Source: Acidovorax sp. Leaf160
Lineage (GTDB): Bacteria > Pseudomonadota > Gammaproteobacteria > Burkholderiales > Burkholderiaceae_C
Assembly: GCF_001424265.1 (NCBI RefSeq)
Contig: NZ_LMOV01000011.1
Span: 1 to 56,129 of the forward strand
Length of the DNA: 56,129 bases
Direction: 5' to 3'
A program made the translations under genes and the position numbers. Below, piece by piece: positions 32,247 through 41,460 of this stretch (positions are counted from its first letter, which is position 1; each line of letters begins with the position of its first letter). The notes beneath the pieces are model-generated. The model searched no databases, had not been told where the DNA came from, and saw nothing but the letters and a program-made list of their open reading frames with translations.

Positions 32247-32297
32247 GCTATAAATTTAATAGCTGAATGCGTTGGATAGACGGGCGCGAGAGGCTGT
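32247..32297 (+). repeat. Dispersed palindromic element, copy D
   Basis: GCTAT (32247-32251), 7 nt, ATAGC (32259-32263), 19 nt, GGCGC (32283-32287), then GAGAGGC. It fills the rlmH-maf gap and ends about 23 nt before the maf ATG. Preceded by GGTTT as in copies A and E. Confidence 0.75.
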
Positions 32298-32319
32298 TTT
32301 GACCCCCAAATCCAGAGCC

Positions 32320-32934
32320 ATGGCCGACTTCCTCTATCTCGCATCCCAGAGCCCGCGCCGCCGGCAGCTGCTCGAGCAGATCGGTGTGCGCACCGAATTG
32401 CTGCTGCCCAATGCCGACGGCGACCTGCCGGAAGACGCCGAAGCCATCGAGGCCGTGCTGCCGGGTGAGGCGCCCGACGCCTACGTCCAGCGCGTCACCG
32501 GCCTGAAGCTGGAGGCCGCCGTGGCGCGGCACGCCCGGCGCGGGCTGGCGGCAGCGCCCATTCTGTGCTCCGACACCACGGTGGCGCTGGCGGGCCGCAT
32601 CTTCGGCAAGCCGGACGACGCTGCCGATGCCGCACGCATGCTGGCCGAGCTCGCCGGACGCGAGCACCAGGTGCTGACGGCCGTGGCCCTGCAGTCGGCC
32701 GGGCGGCGGAGGGCGGCGCTGTCGGTGTCCACGGTGCGTTTCGCGCCCATGACGCCGGCGCAGATCGACGCCTACGTCGCCAGCGGCGAGCCGCTCGGCA
32801 AGGCGGGCGCCTACGGCATCCAGGGCCGCGTGGCCGCGCACGTGGAACACCTGGCCGGCAGCTATTCGGGCATCATGGGCCTGCCCCTGTACGAGACGGC
32901 GCAACTGCTGCGCGAAGCCGGCTTCGCCGTCTGA
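32320..32934 (+). CDS. maf: Maf-type nucleotide pyrophosphatase
   Basis: 204 aa. Maf motifs are [36 protein letters not shown] and [18 protein letters not shown]; the last is typical of the dTTP/UTP pyrophosphatase (YhdE) branch. These enzymes hydrolyse modified or canonical NTPs. ATG 32320 fits the family start; the upstream in-frame region is the repeat element. Confidence 0.93.
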   Translation: MADFLYLASQSPRRRQLLEQIGVRTELLLPNADGDLPEDAEAIEAVLPGEAPDAYVQRVTGLKLEAAVARHARRGLAAAPILCSDTTVALAGRIFGKPDDAADAARMLAELAGREHQVLTAVALQSAGRRRAALSVSTVRFAPMTPAQIDAYVASGEPLGKAGAYGIQGRVAAHVEHLAGSYSGIMGLPLYETAQLLREAGFAV

Positions 32935-32974
32935 ACTTTCCCCCCGGCGGCTGCCGGTGCTTTCCCTTCCGACC

Positions 32975-34468
32975 ATGCAACAAGACATTCTCATCAACTG
33001 GTCGCCCCAGGAAACCCGCGTGGCCGTCGTCGAACACGGCGCCGTGCAGGAACTGCACGTGGAGCGCACGCTGGAGCGCGGGCTGGTCGGCAACGTGTAC
33101 CTGGGCAAGGTCTCCCGCGTGCTGCCGGGCATGCAGTCCGCCTTCATCGACATCGGCCTGGAGCGCGCCGCCTTTCTGCACGTGGCCGACGTGTGGCAGC
33201 GGCAGGAGGGCGGCGAGGCGCCGATGTTCGCGCGCAAGGGCGAGCCGCCCGTACCCATCGAGAAGCAGGTGTTCGAGGGCCAGTCGATCATGGTGCAGGT
33301 CATCAAGGATCCCATCGGTACCAAGGGCGCGCGGCTCTCCACGCAGATCAGTGTGGCGGGCCGGCTGCTGGTGTTTCTGCCGCAGGACGACCACATCGGC
33401 ATATCGCAGAAGATTCCGGCTGCCGAGCGCGACGCCCTGCGCGCGCGCCTGCAGGCGCTGGTGGCCGACAAGGCGCACGGCGGCGGCGCGGGCGGCGGCT
33501 TCATCCTGCGCACCAATGGCGAGGATTCGACCGATGCCGAGCTGGCCGAGGACATCACCTACCTGCGCAAGACCTGGGCGCGCATCAAGCAGGCCGCGCT
33601 GCGGCTGCCCGCCACCTCGCTGCTGCACCAGGACCTGAGCCTGCTGCAGCGCGTGCTGCGCGACCTGGTGGGCGAAGAGACCACCAGCATCCGGCTTGAC
33701 TCGCGAGAACAGTTCGCGGCGCTGCAGGCCTTCGGCCGCGAATTCATGCCCGCGGCGGTGCCCAAGCTGCAGCTCTACCGGGGCGAGCGGCCCATCTTCG
33801 ACCTCTACGCCATCGACGAGGAGGTCGCGCGGGCGCTGGGCCGGCGGGTGGATCTCAAGTCCGGCGGCTATCTCATCATCGACCAGACCGAGGCGCTGAC
33901 CACGGTGGACGTGAACACGGGCGGCTATGTGGGCGCCCGCAATTTCGACGACACGATCTTCCGCACCAACCTGGAGGCGGCCGGCGCCATTGCCCGGCAA
34001 CTGCGGCTGCGCAACCTGGGCGGCATCATCATTGCCGACTTCATCGACATGGCGCGGGAAGACCACCAGGAAGCGGTGCTGGCCGAGTTCCGCAAGCAGC
34101 TGTCGCGCGACCGGGTGAAGACCATGTCGGGCGGATTCTCGCAACTGGGGCTGGTGGAGATGACCCGCAAGCGCACCCGCGAGTCGCTGGCGCACATGCT
34201 GTGCGAGCCCTGCAAGCACTGCCAGGGCTCTGGCCAGGTGAAGACCGCGCGCAGCGTGTGCTATGACGTGCTGCGCGAGATCCTGCGCGAGGCGCGGCAG
34301 TTCAATCCGCGCGAATTCCGCGTGATCGCGTCGCCGCACGTGGTGGAACTGTTTCTCGACGAGGAGAGCCAGCATCTGGCGGGGCTGTCGGACTTCATCG
34401 GCAAGCCCATTTCATTGCAGGCGGAAGGCGCCATGGCGCAGGAGCAGTACGACATCGTGCTGCTCTGA
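32975..34468 (+). CDS. rng: Ribonuclease G
   Basis: 497-aa endoribonuclease that matures 16S rRNA 5' ends and decays some mRNAs. It starts MQQDILINWSPQETRVAVVE with an S1-like region (GNVYLGKVSRVLPGMQSAFIDIG). Catalytic Asp residues are seen in TTVDVNTGGYVG and GGIIIADFIDM, and the Zn-link CEPCKHCQGSG is near residue 410. ATG 32975 is preferred over GTG 32957 by family alignment. It ends the yebC-rng gene run. Confidence 0.95.
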   Translation: MQQDILINWSPQETRVAVVEHGAVQELHVERTLERGLVGNVYLGKVSRVLPGMQSAFIDIGLERAAFLHVADVWQRQEGGEAPMFARKGEPPVPIEKQVFEGQSIMVQVIKDPIGTKGARLSTQISVAGRLLVFLPQDDHIGISQKIPAAERDALRARLQALVADKAHGGGAGGGFILRTNGEDSTDAELAEDITYLRKTWARIKQAALRLPATSLLHQDLSLLQRVLRDLVGEETTSIRLDSREQFAALQAFGREFMPAAVPKLQLYRGERPIFDLYAIDEEVARALGRRVDLKSGGYLIIDQTEALTTVDVNTGGYVGARNFDDTIFRTNLEAAGAIARQLRLRNLGGIIIADFIDMAREDHQEAVLAEFRKQLSRDRVKTMSGGFSQLGLVEMTRKRTRESLAHMLCEPCKHCQGSGQVKTARSVCYDVLREILREARQFNPREFRVIASPHVVELFLDEESQHLAGLSDFIGKPISLQAEGAMAQEQYDIVLL

Positions 34469-34533
34469 CCCCCGGCTCAGCGCCGTGCCGTGCCGCGCTG
34501 CGGCAGTGCCGCCGCCGTGGCTGCTGTGGCTGC

Positions 34534-35718
34534 CTACAGGCGGCGCAGCCGCACCAGTGCCTCGCTGAGCGTCGCATCCTGCTTGGCGAAGCAGAAACGC
34601 ACCACGCGCTGATCGAATCCGTCGCCGTAGAAAGCCGACAGCGGTATCGCTGCCACGCCGATCTCGCGCGTCAGCCACTGGCAGAAGTCGGCCTCGCTCA
34701 GGTCGCTGACGGCGGAGATGTCCACGCACTGGAAGTAGCTGCCGGTGCTGGGCAGCAGCTGGAGGCGCGAGCCCGCCAGGCCCTGGCGGAACAGGTCGCG
34801 CTTGGCCTGGTAGAAGGCCGGCAGCTGCAGATAGGGGGCCGGGTTGTGCAGATAGGCGGCCAGCCCGTATTGCATGGGCGTGTTGACGGTGAACACGTTG
34901 AACTGGTGCACCTTGCGGAATTCGGCCATCAGCGGGGCAGGCGCGGCCACGCTGCCGACCTTCCAGCCGGTGACGTGGAAGGTCTTGCCGAAGCTGGACA
35001 CGATGAAGGCGCGGGCCGCCAGGCCAGGAAAGCGCGCCGCGCTCTGGTGCTCCACGCCGTCGAACACCATGTGCTCGTAGACCTCGTCGCTGATCAGGAG
35101 CACGTCGGTGGGGGCCAGAAGTTCCTGCAGCGTCAGCATGTCCTGGTCGGACCAGATGGTGGCGCTGGGGTTGTGCGGCGTGTTGACGATGATGGCGCGG
35201 GTGCGCGCCGACAGCGCGGCGCCGATGGCGTCGAAATTGGGGCGGAACGTGCCGGGCGTGAGCGGCACGCGCACCACGGTGCCGCCCGCCAGTTCGATGT
35301 TGGGCACGTAGCTGTCGTAGCAGGGCTCCAGCACGATGACCTCGTCACCCGGCCGCACGGTGGCGAGGATGGCCGTCAGGATCGCCTGCGTCGCGCCGGC
35401 GGTGATGGTGATCTCCGTGTTCGCGTCGTAGGCGCGGCCGTGCAGCGCTTCGATTTTGCGGGCCACGGCCTGGCGCAGCGCCGGCACGCCTGGCATGGGC
35501 GGATACTGGTTGTGGCCGGCCTGCATGGCTTGGGTCACCGCATCGACCAGGGCCGGGTCGCAGGCGAAATCCGGAAAGCCCTGGCCCAGGTTCACCGCGC
35601 CATGTTCCAGCGCCAGTGCGGACATCACGGAAAAGATGGTGGTGCCGACCTGCGGGAGCTTGGTGGGCACGGCGGGCGTGCGGGGCGAGGGTGATGCGGC
35701 GTGGTGCATGGGGTTCAT
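34534..35718 (-). CDS. PLP-dependent class I/II aminotransferase (methionine/kynurenine type)
   Basis: 394 aa. Motifs: VNLGQGFPDF, NQYPPMPGVPALRQAVA, EITITAGATQAIL, NTPHNPSAT, LLISDEVYEHMVF and the PLP Lys in SSFGKTFHVTGWKVG. This matches the YbdL methionine aminotransferase and related kynurenine aminotransferases. It converges with rng and lies downstream of cysB on the same strand (82 bp), which would suit sulfur amino-acid turnover, but specificity is an inference. Confidence 0.9.
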   Translation of the reverse strand: MNPMHHAASPSPRTPAVPTKLPQVGTTIFSVMSALALEHGAVNLGQGFPDFACDPALVDAVTQAMQAGHNQYPPMPGVPALRQAVARKIEALHGRAYDANTEITITAGATQAILTAILATVRPGDEVIVLEPCYDSYVPNIELAGGTVVRVPLTPGTFRPNFDAIGAALSARTRAIIVNTPHNPSATIWSDQDMLTLQELLAPTDVLLISDEVYEHMVFDGVEHQSAARFPGLAARAFIVSSFGKTFHVTGWKVGSVAAPAPLMAEFRKVHQFNVFTVNTPMQYGLAAYLHNPAPYLQLPAFYQAKRDLFRQGLAGSRLQLLPSTGSYFQCVDISAVSDLSEADFCQWLTREIGVAAIPLSAFYGDGFDQRVVRFCFAKQDATLSEALVRLRRL

Positions 35719-35800
35719 GGGACGCTGAAAAAGCGGGAGCGGAGGAAGCTGGGCCGAAGGGAGCTGGAGCGGGCGGCATGCCGGGCACGCCGGCGCGCTG

Positions 35801-36742
35801 TCAGAGTTCGTAGTCGTTGACGTGGCCGGTCATGGCGCGGGAGATCAGTTCACGGTTGAGCCGGTCGCTCAGCAGTTCGGCGAACTTGTAGACGAAATTG
35901 CGCAGGTAGGCGCCGCGCTTGAACGCCACCCGGGCCACGCTCTGGCCGAAGAGATGGCCCACGGGGCGCACCACCAGGTCGTTGAGCGGATCGTCGCGCA
36001 TCGCCATTTCGGCCACGATGCCCACGCCCAGCCCCAGCCGCACATAGGTCTTGATCACGTCGGAGTCGATGGCCTCCAGCACGATGCGCGGCTGCAGCTT
36101 GCGCGCGGCGAATGCCTGGTCGATCTTGCCCCGGCCGGTGAACGAGGGGTGGTAGGTGATGAGCGACTCGTGCGCGATGTCGTCCAGCCCGATGCGCTCC
36201 TTCTGCGCCAGCGGGTGGTGGGTGGGTATGACCAGCACGTGCTGCCACTCATAGCAGGGCAGTGTCACCAGGTCGGGGTAATCGGCGAGCGATTCGGTGG
36301 CCATGCCGATCTCGGCCACCTCGTCGATCACCATGCGCGCCACCTCGTGCGGCGTCGCCTGGTGCAGGCTGATGTTGACCTTGGGATAGGCCTCGCGCAG
36401 CCTGGCCACCGGCATCGGCAGCACGTAGCGGGCCTGCGTGTGGGTGGTGGCGATGCTGAGGGTGCCGCTGTCCTGCGCGCTGAACTGCTCGCCGATGCGC
36501 TTGAGGTTGCCCACTTCCCGCATGATCAGCTCGATGCTCTTGAGCACATGCTGGCCGGGCTCGGTGATGCGCTTGAGCCGCTTGCCGTGGCGCGCGAAGA
36601 TGTCCACGCCCAGCTCGTCTTCCAGTTCGATGATGGCCTTGGAGACGCCGGGCTGCGACGTGTGCAGCGCCTTGGCGGCCTCGGTCAGGTTCAGGTTGCG
36701 GCGGGCGGCTTCCTGAACGAAGCGGAACTGGTGCAGGTTCAT
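35801..36742 (-). CDS. cysB: CysB-like LysR-family regulator of sulfur assimilation
   Basis: 313 aa. The N-terminal winged helix MNLHQFRFVQEAARRNLNLTEAAKALHTSQPGVSKAI is the CysB/Cbl type; the effector domain shows ATTHTQARYVLP (sulfate/N-acetylserine pocket) and TYHPSFTGRGKID. CysB activates cysteine biosynthesis genes. Its leader holds a palindrome overlapping the likely transcription start. A SirB/CbiX-like chelatase gene immediately upstream on the same strand suits siroheme supply to sulfite reductase. Confidence 0.93.
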   Translation of the reverse strand: MNLHQFRFVQEAARRNLNLTEAAKALHTSQPGVSKAIIELEDELGVDIFARHGKRLKRITEPGQHVLKSIELIMREVGNLKRIGEQFSAQDSGTLSIATTHTQARYVLPMPVARLREAYPKVNISLHQATPHEVARMVIDEVAEIGMATESLADYPDLVTLPCYEWQHVLVIPTHHPLAQKERIGLDDIAHESLITYHPSFTGRGKIDQAFAARKLQPRIVLEAIDSDVIKTYVRLGLGVGIVAEMAMRDDPLNDLVVRPVGHLFGQSVARVAFKRGAYLRNFVYKFAELLSDRLNRELISRAMTGHVNDYEL

Positions 36743-36748
36743 ATCTGA

Positions 36749-36768
36749 TTGCGGCTAAAAAGTCGCAA
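36749..36768 (-). promoter_or_regulatory. LysR-type palindrome at the cysB promoter
   Basis: TTGCGACTTTTTAGCCGCAA on the minus strand is a 7-bp interrupted palindrome with one G-T mismatch and the T-N11-A form of LysR sites. A CATAAT -10-like hexamer (36770-36775) lies directly upstream, so the palindrome would cover the transcription start, as expected for autorepression by CysB. Confidence 0.45.
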
Positions 36769-36822
36769 CATTATGCTGCAGACTTCTAAGCTCACCGCCT
36801 GCCAACGTCGTCCGACGCGGGT

Positions 36823-37212
36823 TCAAGCGAAGGGCGTCGCGGCGATCTCGGCCATCAGGGCCGTCATGCGCTCGTCCTCGCCAATCGCCTGCTGCACGTG
36901 GAACTGCAGCCCGGGGTGATCGGTGCGCAGCGCCTGCACGAGGGCCGGAAGGTCCTCGCGGGCATGCCGGCCGGTCCCGAGGAACATCGGCACGATGGTG
37001 ATGCGGCGCACGCCGGCCCGCGCCATGCGGGCCACCGTGGTGGGAAGGTCGGGCTCGCTGAGTTCCAGGTACGCGCAGGCGACTGCCAGGGCCGGCCTGT
37101 CTGCCGCGATCCGGGCGGCGACGGCTTCCATGGGCTGGCTCCACAGCGGGTCGCGGGAGCCGTGGGCGAAGAGGACTACGCCGTCGTGAGAAGAGGATTC
37201 CATGGGGGTCAT
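36823..37212 (-). CDS. Sirohydrochlorin chelatase SirB/CbiX-like (short form)
   Basis: 129 aa, single-domain chelatase. The metal/porphyrin His residues are in VVLFAHGSRDP and ITIVPMFLGTGRHAREDLP. Short CbiX/SirB proteins insert Fe or Co into sirohydrochlorin as homodimers. ATG 37212 overlaps the lptG stop (ATGA); an in-frame ATG at 37203 is an alternative. cysB follows after 80 bp. Confidence 0.87.
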   Translation of the reverse strand: MTPMESSSHDGVVLFAHGSRDPLWSQPMEAVAARIAADRPALAVACAYLELSEPDLPTTVARMARAGVRRITIVPMFLGTGRHAREDLPALVQALRTDHPGLQFHVQQAIGEDERMTALMAEIAATPFA

Positions 37213-38357
37213 CGCCTGAGCACCAGCCAGCCGAAGGCGCCGAGTGAAAGAAGGGAATAGATCAGCCCCGGCGCTGCCGCCGTGAGCCAGGGAGACCAGT
37301 TCTGCAGGTTGCCCGCATAGCCGAATACATTGTTGAGCAGGAAGAAGCTGATGCCCGCCATCACCCCGCCGAAGACATACGCGGCGATGCCGCCCGAGCG
37401 GAAATGCAGGTAGGCGAACGGCAGCGACAGCACCACCATCACCAGGCAGCTGAGCGGGTAGAACACCTTGCGCCAGAACTCGATCTCGTACTTCTGCGCC
37501 GACTGGCCGTTGGCCTCCAGGTGGCGGATGTACTGGAACAGGTCGATGGTGGCCATCTTGTCGGGCTTGAGCAGCGAGGCCGCCACCATGTCGGTGCTGA
37601 TGCGCGTGGGCCAGCGGTAGTTCGGCTCCTGAAGCCGCTCCACCCGGGGCGCGGCGGCGCCCGCTCCGGAGGCGGACGTCGGCGCGCCGGGCGAGGCGTT
37701 GCCGTGGTGGAAGACGTTGCGCCGCACGCCTTCCAGGTTCCAGCCGTCGCCTTCGGGCGCGAACTCGCCGCGTTCCGCCTGCACCGTGGAGGCGACGCGG
37801 CCCTGGGCGTCGAACTCGAACACCCGCACGTTGCGCATGTGGCCATTGGGGTCGAGCGCGCGCACGTTCACTGCCACCGAATGGTCGCCCTGGCGCTCCT
37901 TCAGCCAGGCACCGGTGGCCCCGGCACTGATCTGGCCCGTGCGGCGGGCTTTCACCAACTGCGCCGCGCGGTCGCTGAGCGGGGCCAGATAGTCGCCCAC
38001 CGCGAACGTGACGATGACGAACGCGCAACCCAGCACCAGCAGCGTGCGCAGCGCGCGCCAGGGCCCCAGCCCGCTGGTGCGCATGATGGTGAATTCCGAA
38101 CTCTGCGCCAGCCGCGCCATCACGAAGATGGTGCCGATCAGCACGGTGATGGGCAGCAGCTCGTAGAGGTGGGCAGGCAGGCTGAGCGCGACGTAGAGCA
38201 GCGCATAGGAGAGCGTGTAGCCTGCCTCGCTGGCGCGGCCCACCCAGCGCAGCTCGTCCACCATGTCGAAGAAGAAGAACAGCGCGAGGAAGGCGAGGGT
38301 GACGAAGGCCACGCCGGTGGCCGCTTCGCGGTAGATGAGTCGGCGGATGGTTTTCAT
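37209..38357 (-). CDS. lptG: LPS export ABC transporter permease LptG
   Basis: 382 aa with six predicted transmembrane helices and a periplasmic jellyroll between helices 3 and 4. MKTIRRLIYREAATG, FMARLAQSSEFTIMRTSGLG-type coupling helix (about 79-97) and the final GGVMAGISFFLLNNVFGYAG are typical LptG. With LptF and LptB it drives lipopolysaccharide from the inner membrane to the LptC-A-D bridge. ATGA overlap with lptF upstream and with the chelatase gene downstream indicates coupled translation. Confidence 0.95.
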   Translation of the reverse strand: MKTIRRLIYREAATGVAFVTLAFLALFFFFDMVDELRWVGRASEAGYTLSYALLYVALSLPAHLYELLPITVLIGTIFVMARLAQSSEFTIMRTSGLGPWRALRTLLVLGCAFVIVTFAVGDYLAPLSDRAAQLVKARRTGQISAGATGAWLKERQGDHSVAVNVRALDPNGHMRNVRVFEFDAQGRVASTVQAERGEFAPEGDGWNLEGVRRNVFHHGNASPGAPTSASGAGAAAPRVERLQEPNYRWPTRISTDMVAASLLKPDKMATIDLFQYIRHLEANGQSAQKYEIEFWRKVFYPLSCLVMVVLSLPFAYLHFRSGGIAAYVFGGVMAGISFFLLNNVFGYAGNLQNWSPWLTAAAPGLIYSLLSLGAFGWLVLRR

Positions 38358-39448
38358 GGACGACGGCGGCCCGCCAGCAGCGTGCGCAGGGACCAGTGGT
38401 TGTGGCGCCAGGCCAGCAGGACCACGCCGAAGGCCAGCGTGCCGCCGTGCAGCATCAGCATGAAAGGCCCGACGCCCAGGCGCCCGACGGCCACCCAGCT
38501 CTGGCCCACGGTCATGAGGTTGTAGTAGGTGATGAACGCGAACAGGGCGAAGACCATGCTGCCGCTGCGTCCGGCCCGGGGGTTGACCACGGCGATGGCC
38601 AGGCCCAGCACGACGAAGTTGAGCGCCGCCAGCGCCAGCCCGAGCCGCCAGCCCAGCTCCGCCATGTTGACGGGCGTGGGCTCCTTGAGCAGATCGAGCG
38701 TGTCCTGCGTCTTGACGGCGGATTCGTCCGAAGACCGGGAGGACGCGGAGCCGATGCGGGTGCCGTACTCCTCGAAGTCGCTGACCTTGATGGAGGGCTT
38801 GTCGAGCGTGTTCTCCAGCCGCTGGCCGTCGCTCAGCAACACCAGCCGTTCGTTGTTGCGCACTTCCAGGCGCGCGCTGCGGGCGGAGGTGACCGTCTCG
38901 CGGTTGTGCTCGTTCGTCGCGATGAACACATTGGAGGCCTCGCCTGCGTCGGACGTCGCACGGTCGATGAAGAACACGCGCGAGCCGTTGGCCGATTCCT
39001 GGAATTCACCCGGCGCCACGCGGTCGATGTCGCTGCGCTGCTCGTACTGCGCGCGCAGCTCCTGCACCTGCCGGTTGGCCCAGGGCCAGATGGCCAGCGA
39101 CAGCGCGGCCACCACCAGCATCACCGGCCAGGCAAAGCGCAACAGGGGCTTGAGCAGGCTCAGCAGGCCGCGGCCGCTGGCGAACCAGATCACCATCTCG
39201 CTGTCGCGGTACATGCGCGACAGCGTGCTGACCGTTGCCACGAACAGGCTGAGCGTGAGGATGGTGGACAACTGCCCCAGCACCGTGAAACCCATCACCA
39301 GCATGACGTCGGACGGATTGACGCTGCCGCGGGCGGCTTGGCCCAGCGTGCGGATCAGCATCATCGTCATGACCACGGTGACGAGCACCACCAGCGTGGC
39401 CCCGAAGCTGCGTGCCAGCTCCTTGCGGATGGATGAATCGAATAACAT
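38354..39448 (-). CDS. lptF: LPS export ABC transporter permease LptF
   Basis: 364 aa. MLFDSSIRKELARSFG followed by six transmembrane helices, with LSRMYRDSEMVIWFASG as the coupling helix and LALAALNFVVLGLAIAVVNPRAGRS-like C-terminal helices split by a loop. Partner of LptG in the LptB2FG exporter. It is divergent from pepA by 23 bp; a CATAAT on the minus strand at 39470-39475 could be its -10, overlapping the pepA start. Confidence 0.95.
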   Translation of the reverse strand: MLFDSSIRKELARSFGATLVVLVTVVMTMMLIRTLGQAARGSVNPSDVMLVMGFTVLGQLSTILTLSLFVATVSTLSRMYRDSEMVIWFASGRGLLSLLKPLLRFAWPVMLVVAALSLAIWPWANRQVQELRAQYEQRSDIDRVAPGEFQESANGSRVFFIDRATSDAGEASNVFIATNEHNRETVTSARSARLEVRNNERLVLLSDGQRLENTLDKPSIKVSDFEEYGTRIGSASSRSSDESAVKTQDTLDLLKEPTPVNMAELGWRLGLALAALNFVVLGLAIAVVNPRAGRSGSMVFALFAFITYYNLMTVGQSWVAVGRLGVGPFMLMLHGGTLAFGVVLLAWRHNHWSLRTLLAGRRRP

Positions 39449-39471
39449 GGGCTCGAAGGAAAACGCCGATT

Positions 39472-41010
39472 ATGAACTTCGAACTGAAGACCCTGCCCCT
39501 TGCCACCGCCGCTGCCGAGAAGTGCGACCTGCTGGTCGTGCTCGTCCCGGAAGGCTTCAGGCCCGGCTCCGATGCGCTCTCCACCCTGGTGGCGCATGCG
39601 CTCAAGCAGGCCGACCTGGACACCAAGCCCGGCAAGCACCTGTCGCTCTACCAGGCGCCCGCGGTGACCGCCCGCCGCCTGGTGCTGGCCGGAGCCGGCA
39701 ATGGAAGCCCCCGCCATGTGCGCCAGGCGCTGCAGGGCTGCGCCGCCGCACTGAAGACTCCCCAGGTCAAGCGTGCGGCCATCGTCTTTGCCGGAGCCGC
39801 CCAGCCTGACGCCGTGTGCGCTGCCGTGATGGCGCTGGCGGACGCAAGCTACGCCTACACCGCCACCAAGTCCAAGGCCGAACCCCGCGTGCTGGCCCGG
39901 GTGACGCTGGGCGTGCCGGATGCCGCTGCCGCGCGCGAGGCGTTCCTGCGCGGCAGCGGTGTCGCCGTCGGGGTGGAATTCGCCCGCGAATGGGCCAACC
40001 GCCCCGCCAACCATGCCACCCCGACGCTGCTGGCCGAAGCGGCCAAGGCGCTGGCCAAGGCGCCCAACATGCAGTGCAAGGTCCACGGCCCGGCCGAAGT
40101 CGCCCGCCTGGGCATGGGCTCGTTCCTGGCGGTGGCGCGTGGTTCGGAAGAGCCGCTGCGATTCATCGAACTGCACTACAACGGCGCGGGCAAGGGCGTC
40201 GCCCCGGTCGTGCTGGTGGGCAAGGGCATCACCTTCGACACCGGCGGCATTTCCATCAAGCCGGCCGCTGAGATGGACGAGATGAAGTTCGACATGGGCG
40301 GTGCGGCCAGCGTGCTGGGCGTCTTCAAGGCGCTGGCCGAACTGAAGCCCGCGATCAACGTCGTCGGCCTCATCCCGGCCTGCGAGAACATGCCCGATGG
40401 CCGCGCGGTCAAGCCGGGCGACGTGGTGACCACTATGAACGGGCTGACGGTGGAGGTGCTCAACACCGACGCCGAAGGCCGGCTGGTGCTGTGCGACGCG
40501 CTGACCTATGCGGCCCGCTTCAGGCCGACCGCCCTGGTGGACATCGCCACCCTGACGGGTGCCTGCGTGGTGGCCCTGGGCGGCCTGCGCAGCGGCCTCT
40601 TTGCCACCGACGAAGGCCTGGCCCGCCAGCTGGAGCAGGCGGGCGACGCGGCGCTCGACCCCTGCTGGCGCATGCCGCTGGACGACGAATACGCCGACAG
40701 CCTGAAGAGCAACTTCGCCGACCTGGGCAACGTGGGCGGCCGCGCCGGTGGCGCCATCACCGCAGCCAAGTTCCTCCAGCGCTTTGTTGGCGACACGCCC
40801 TGGGCGCATCTGGACATCGCCGGCACGGCCTGGAAGGGCGGGGCGGCCAAGGGCGGCACGGGCCGGCCCGTCGGCCTGCTGATGCACTACCTGCTGGACG
40901 TGGCGCGCACACCGGCCGCAGCAGGCCCCAAGGCCGCAGGCCGGCGCACGGCTGCGGCTGCGGCTGCCGCTGCGGCGGGCAGCAAGCCCGCGCGCTCTGC
41001 CGCTCGTTGA
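39472..41010 (+). CDS. pepA: Leucyl aminopeptidase
   Basis: 512-aa M17 metallopeptidase. The metal-site motifs are GKGITFDTGGISIKPAAEMDEM (split over about 253-275), MGGAASVLG and NTDAEGRLVL, with VDIATLTGACV. PepA also acts as a DNA-binding accessory factor in enterobacteria. The C-terminal 35 residues are an Ala/Lys/Arg-rich extension (RRTAAAAAAAAAGSKPARS) beyond the usual end. ATG 39472 lies back-to-back with lptF; holC follows after 15 nt. Confidence 0.95.
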   Translation: MNFELKTLPLATAAAEKCDLLVVLVPEGFRPGSDALSTLVAHALKQADLDTKPGKHLSLYQAPAVTARRLVLAGAGNGSPRHVRQALQGCAAALKTPQVKRAAIVFAGAAQPDAVCAAVMALADASYAYTATKSKAEPRVLARVTLGVPDAAAAREAFLRGSGVAVGVEFAREWANRPANHATPTLLAEAAKALAKAPNMQCKVHGPAEVARLGMGSFLAVARGSEEPLRFIELHYNGAGKGVAPVVLVGKGITFDTGGISIKPAAEMDEMKFDMGGAASVLGVFKALAELKPAINVVGLIPACENMPDGRAVKPGDVVTTMNGLTVEVLNTDAEGRLVLCDALTYAARFRPTALVDIATLTGACVVALGGLRSGLFATDEGLARQLEQAGDAALDPCWRMPLDDEYADSLKSNFADLGNVGGRAGGAITAAKFLQRFVGDTPWAHLDIAGTAWKGGAAKGGTGRPVGLLMHYLLDVARTPAAAGPKAAGRRTAAAAAAAAAGSKPARSAAR

Positions 41011-41025
41011 GGCGGGCGGGGCACC

Positions 41026-41460
41026 ATGACCGAGATCGCCTTCCACTTCAATGCGCCCGACAAGCTGGCGTACGCCTGCCGGTTCGCCCGCAAGGTGAGC
41101 CGGGGCGATGCGCGGCTGGTCATCACCGGGCCGGATGAGGTGCTGGAGCCACTCGATCGCATGCTCTGGGCGATGGGCGCGACCGACTTCGTCGCCCACT
41201 GCCGCGACGACGCCGACGAAGACACCCAGCGTGCATCGCCCGTGCTGCTGGCGCGGGATGCAGGCGCCGCCCCGCACAGTGACGTGCTGCTGAACATGGG
41301 CGCGGTAGTGCCGCCTGCATTCAGCCGCTTTTCCAAGCTGATCGAAGTCGTGAGCAGCATCGACGAGCAGGACCGTCAGGCAGCACGTGACCGCTGGCGG
41401 CACTACGCTGCGCGCGGCTACCAGATCGTGCGCCACGACCTGGTCCTGAAAGGCGCCTGA
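41026..41460 (+). CDS. holC: DNA polymerase III chi subunit
   Basis: 144 aa. MTEIAFHFNAPDKLAYACRFARK, WAMGATDFVAH, VLLNMGAVVPPAFSRFSKLIEVVS and RWRHYAARGYQIVRHDL match HolC, which links the clamp loader to SSB. It sits behind pepA, the usual position in gamma- and betaproteobacteria, and its stop overlaps the next start (TGATG). Confidence 0.93.
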   Translation: MTEIAFHFNAPDKLAYACRFARKVSRGDARLVITGPDEVLEPLDRMLWAMGATDFVAHCRDDADEDTQRASPVLLARDAGAAPHSDVLLNMGAVVPPAFSRFSKLIEVVSSIDEQDRQAARDRWRHYAARGYQIVRHDLVLKGA

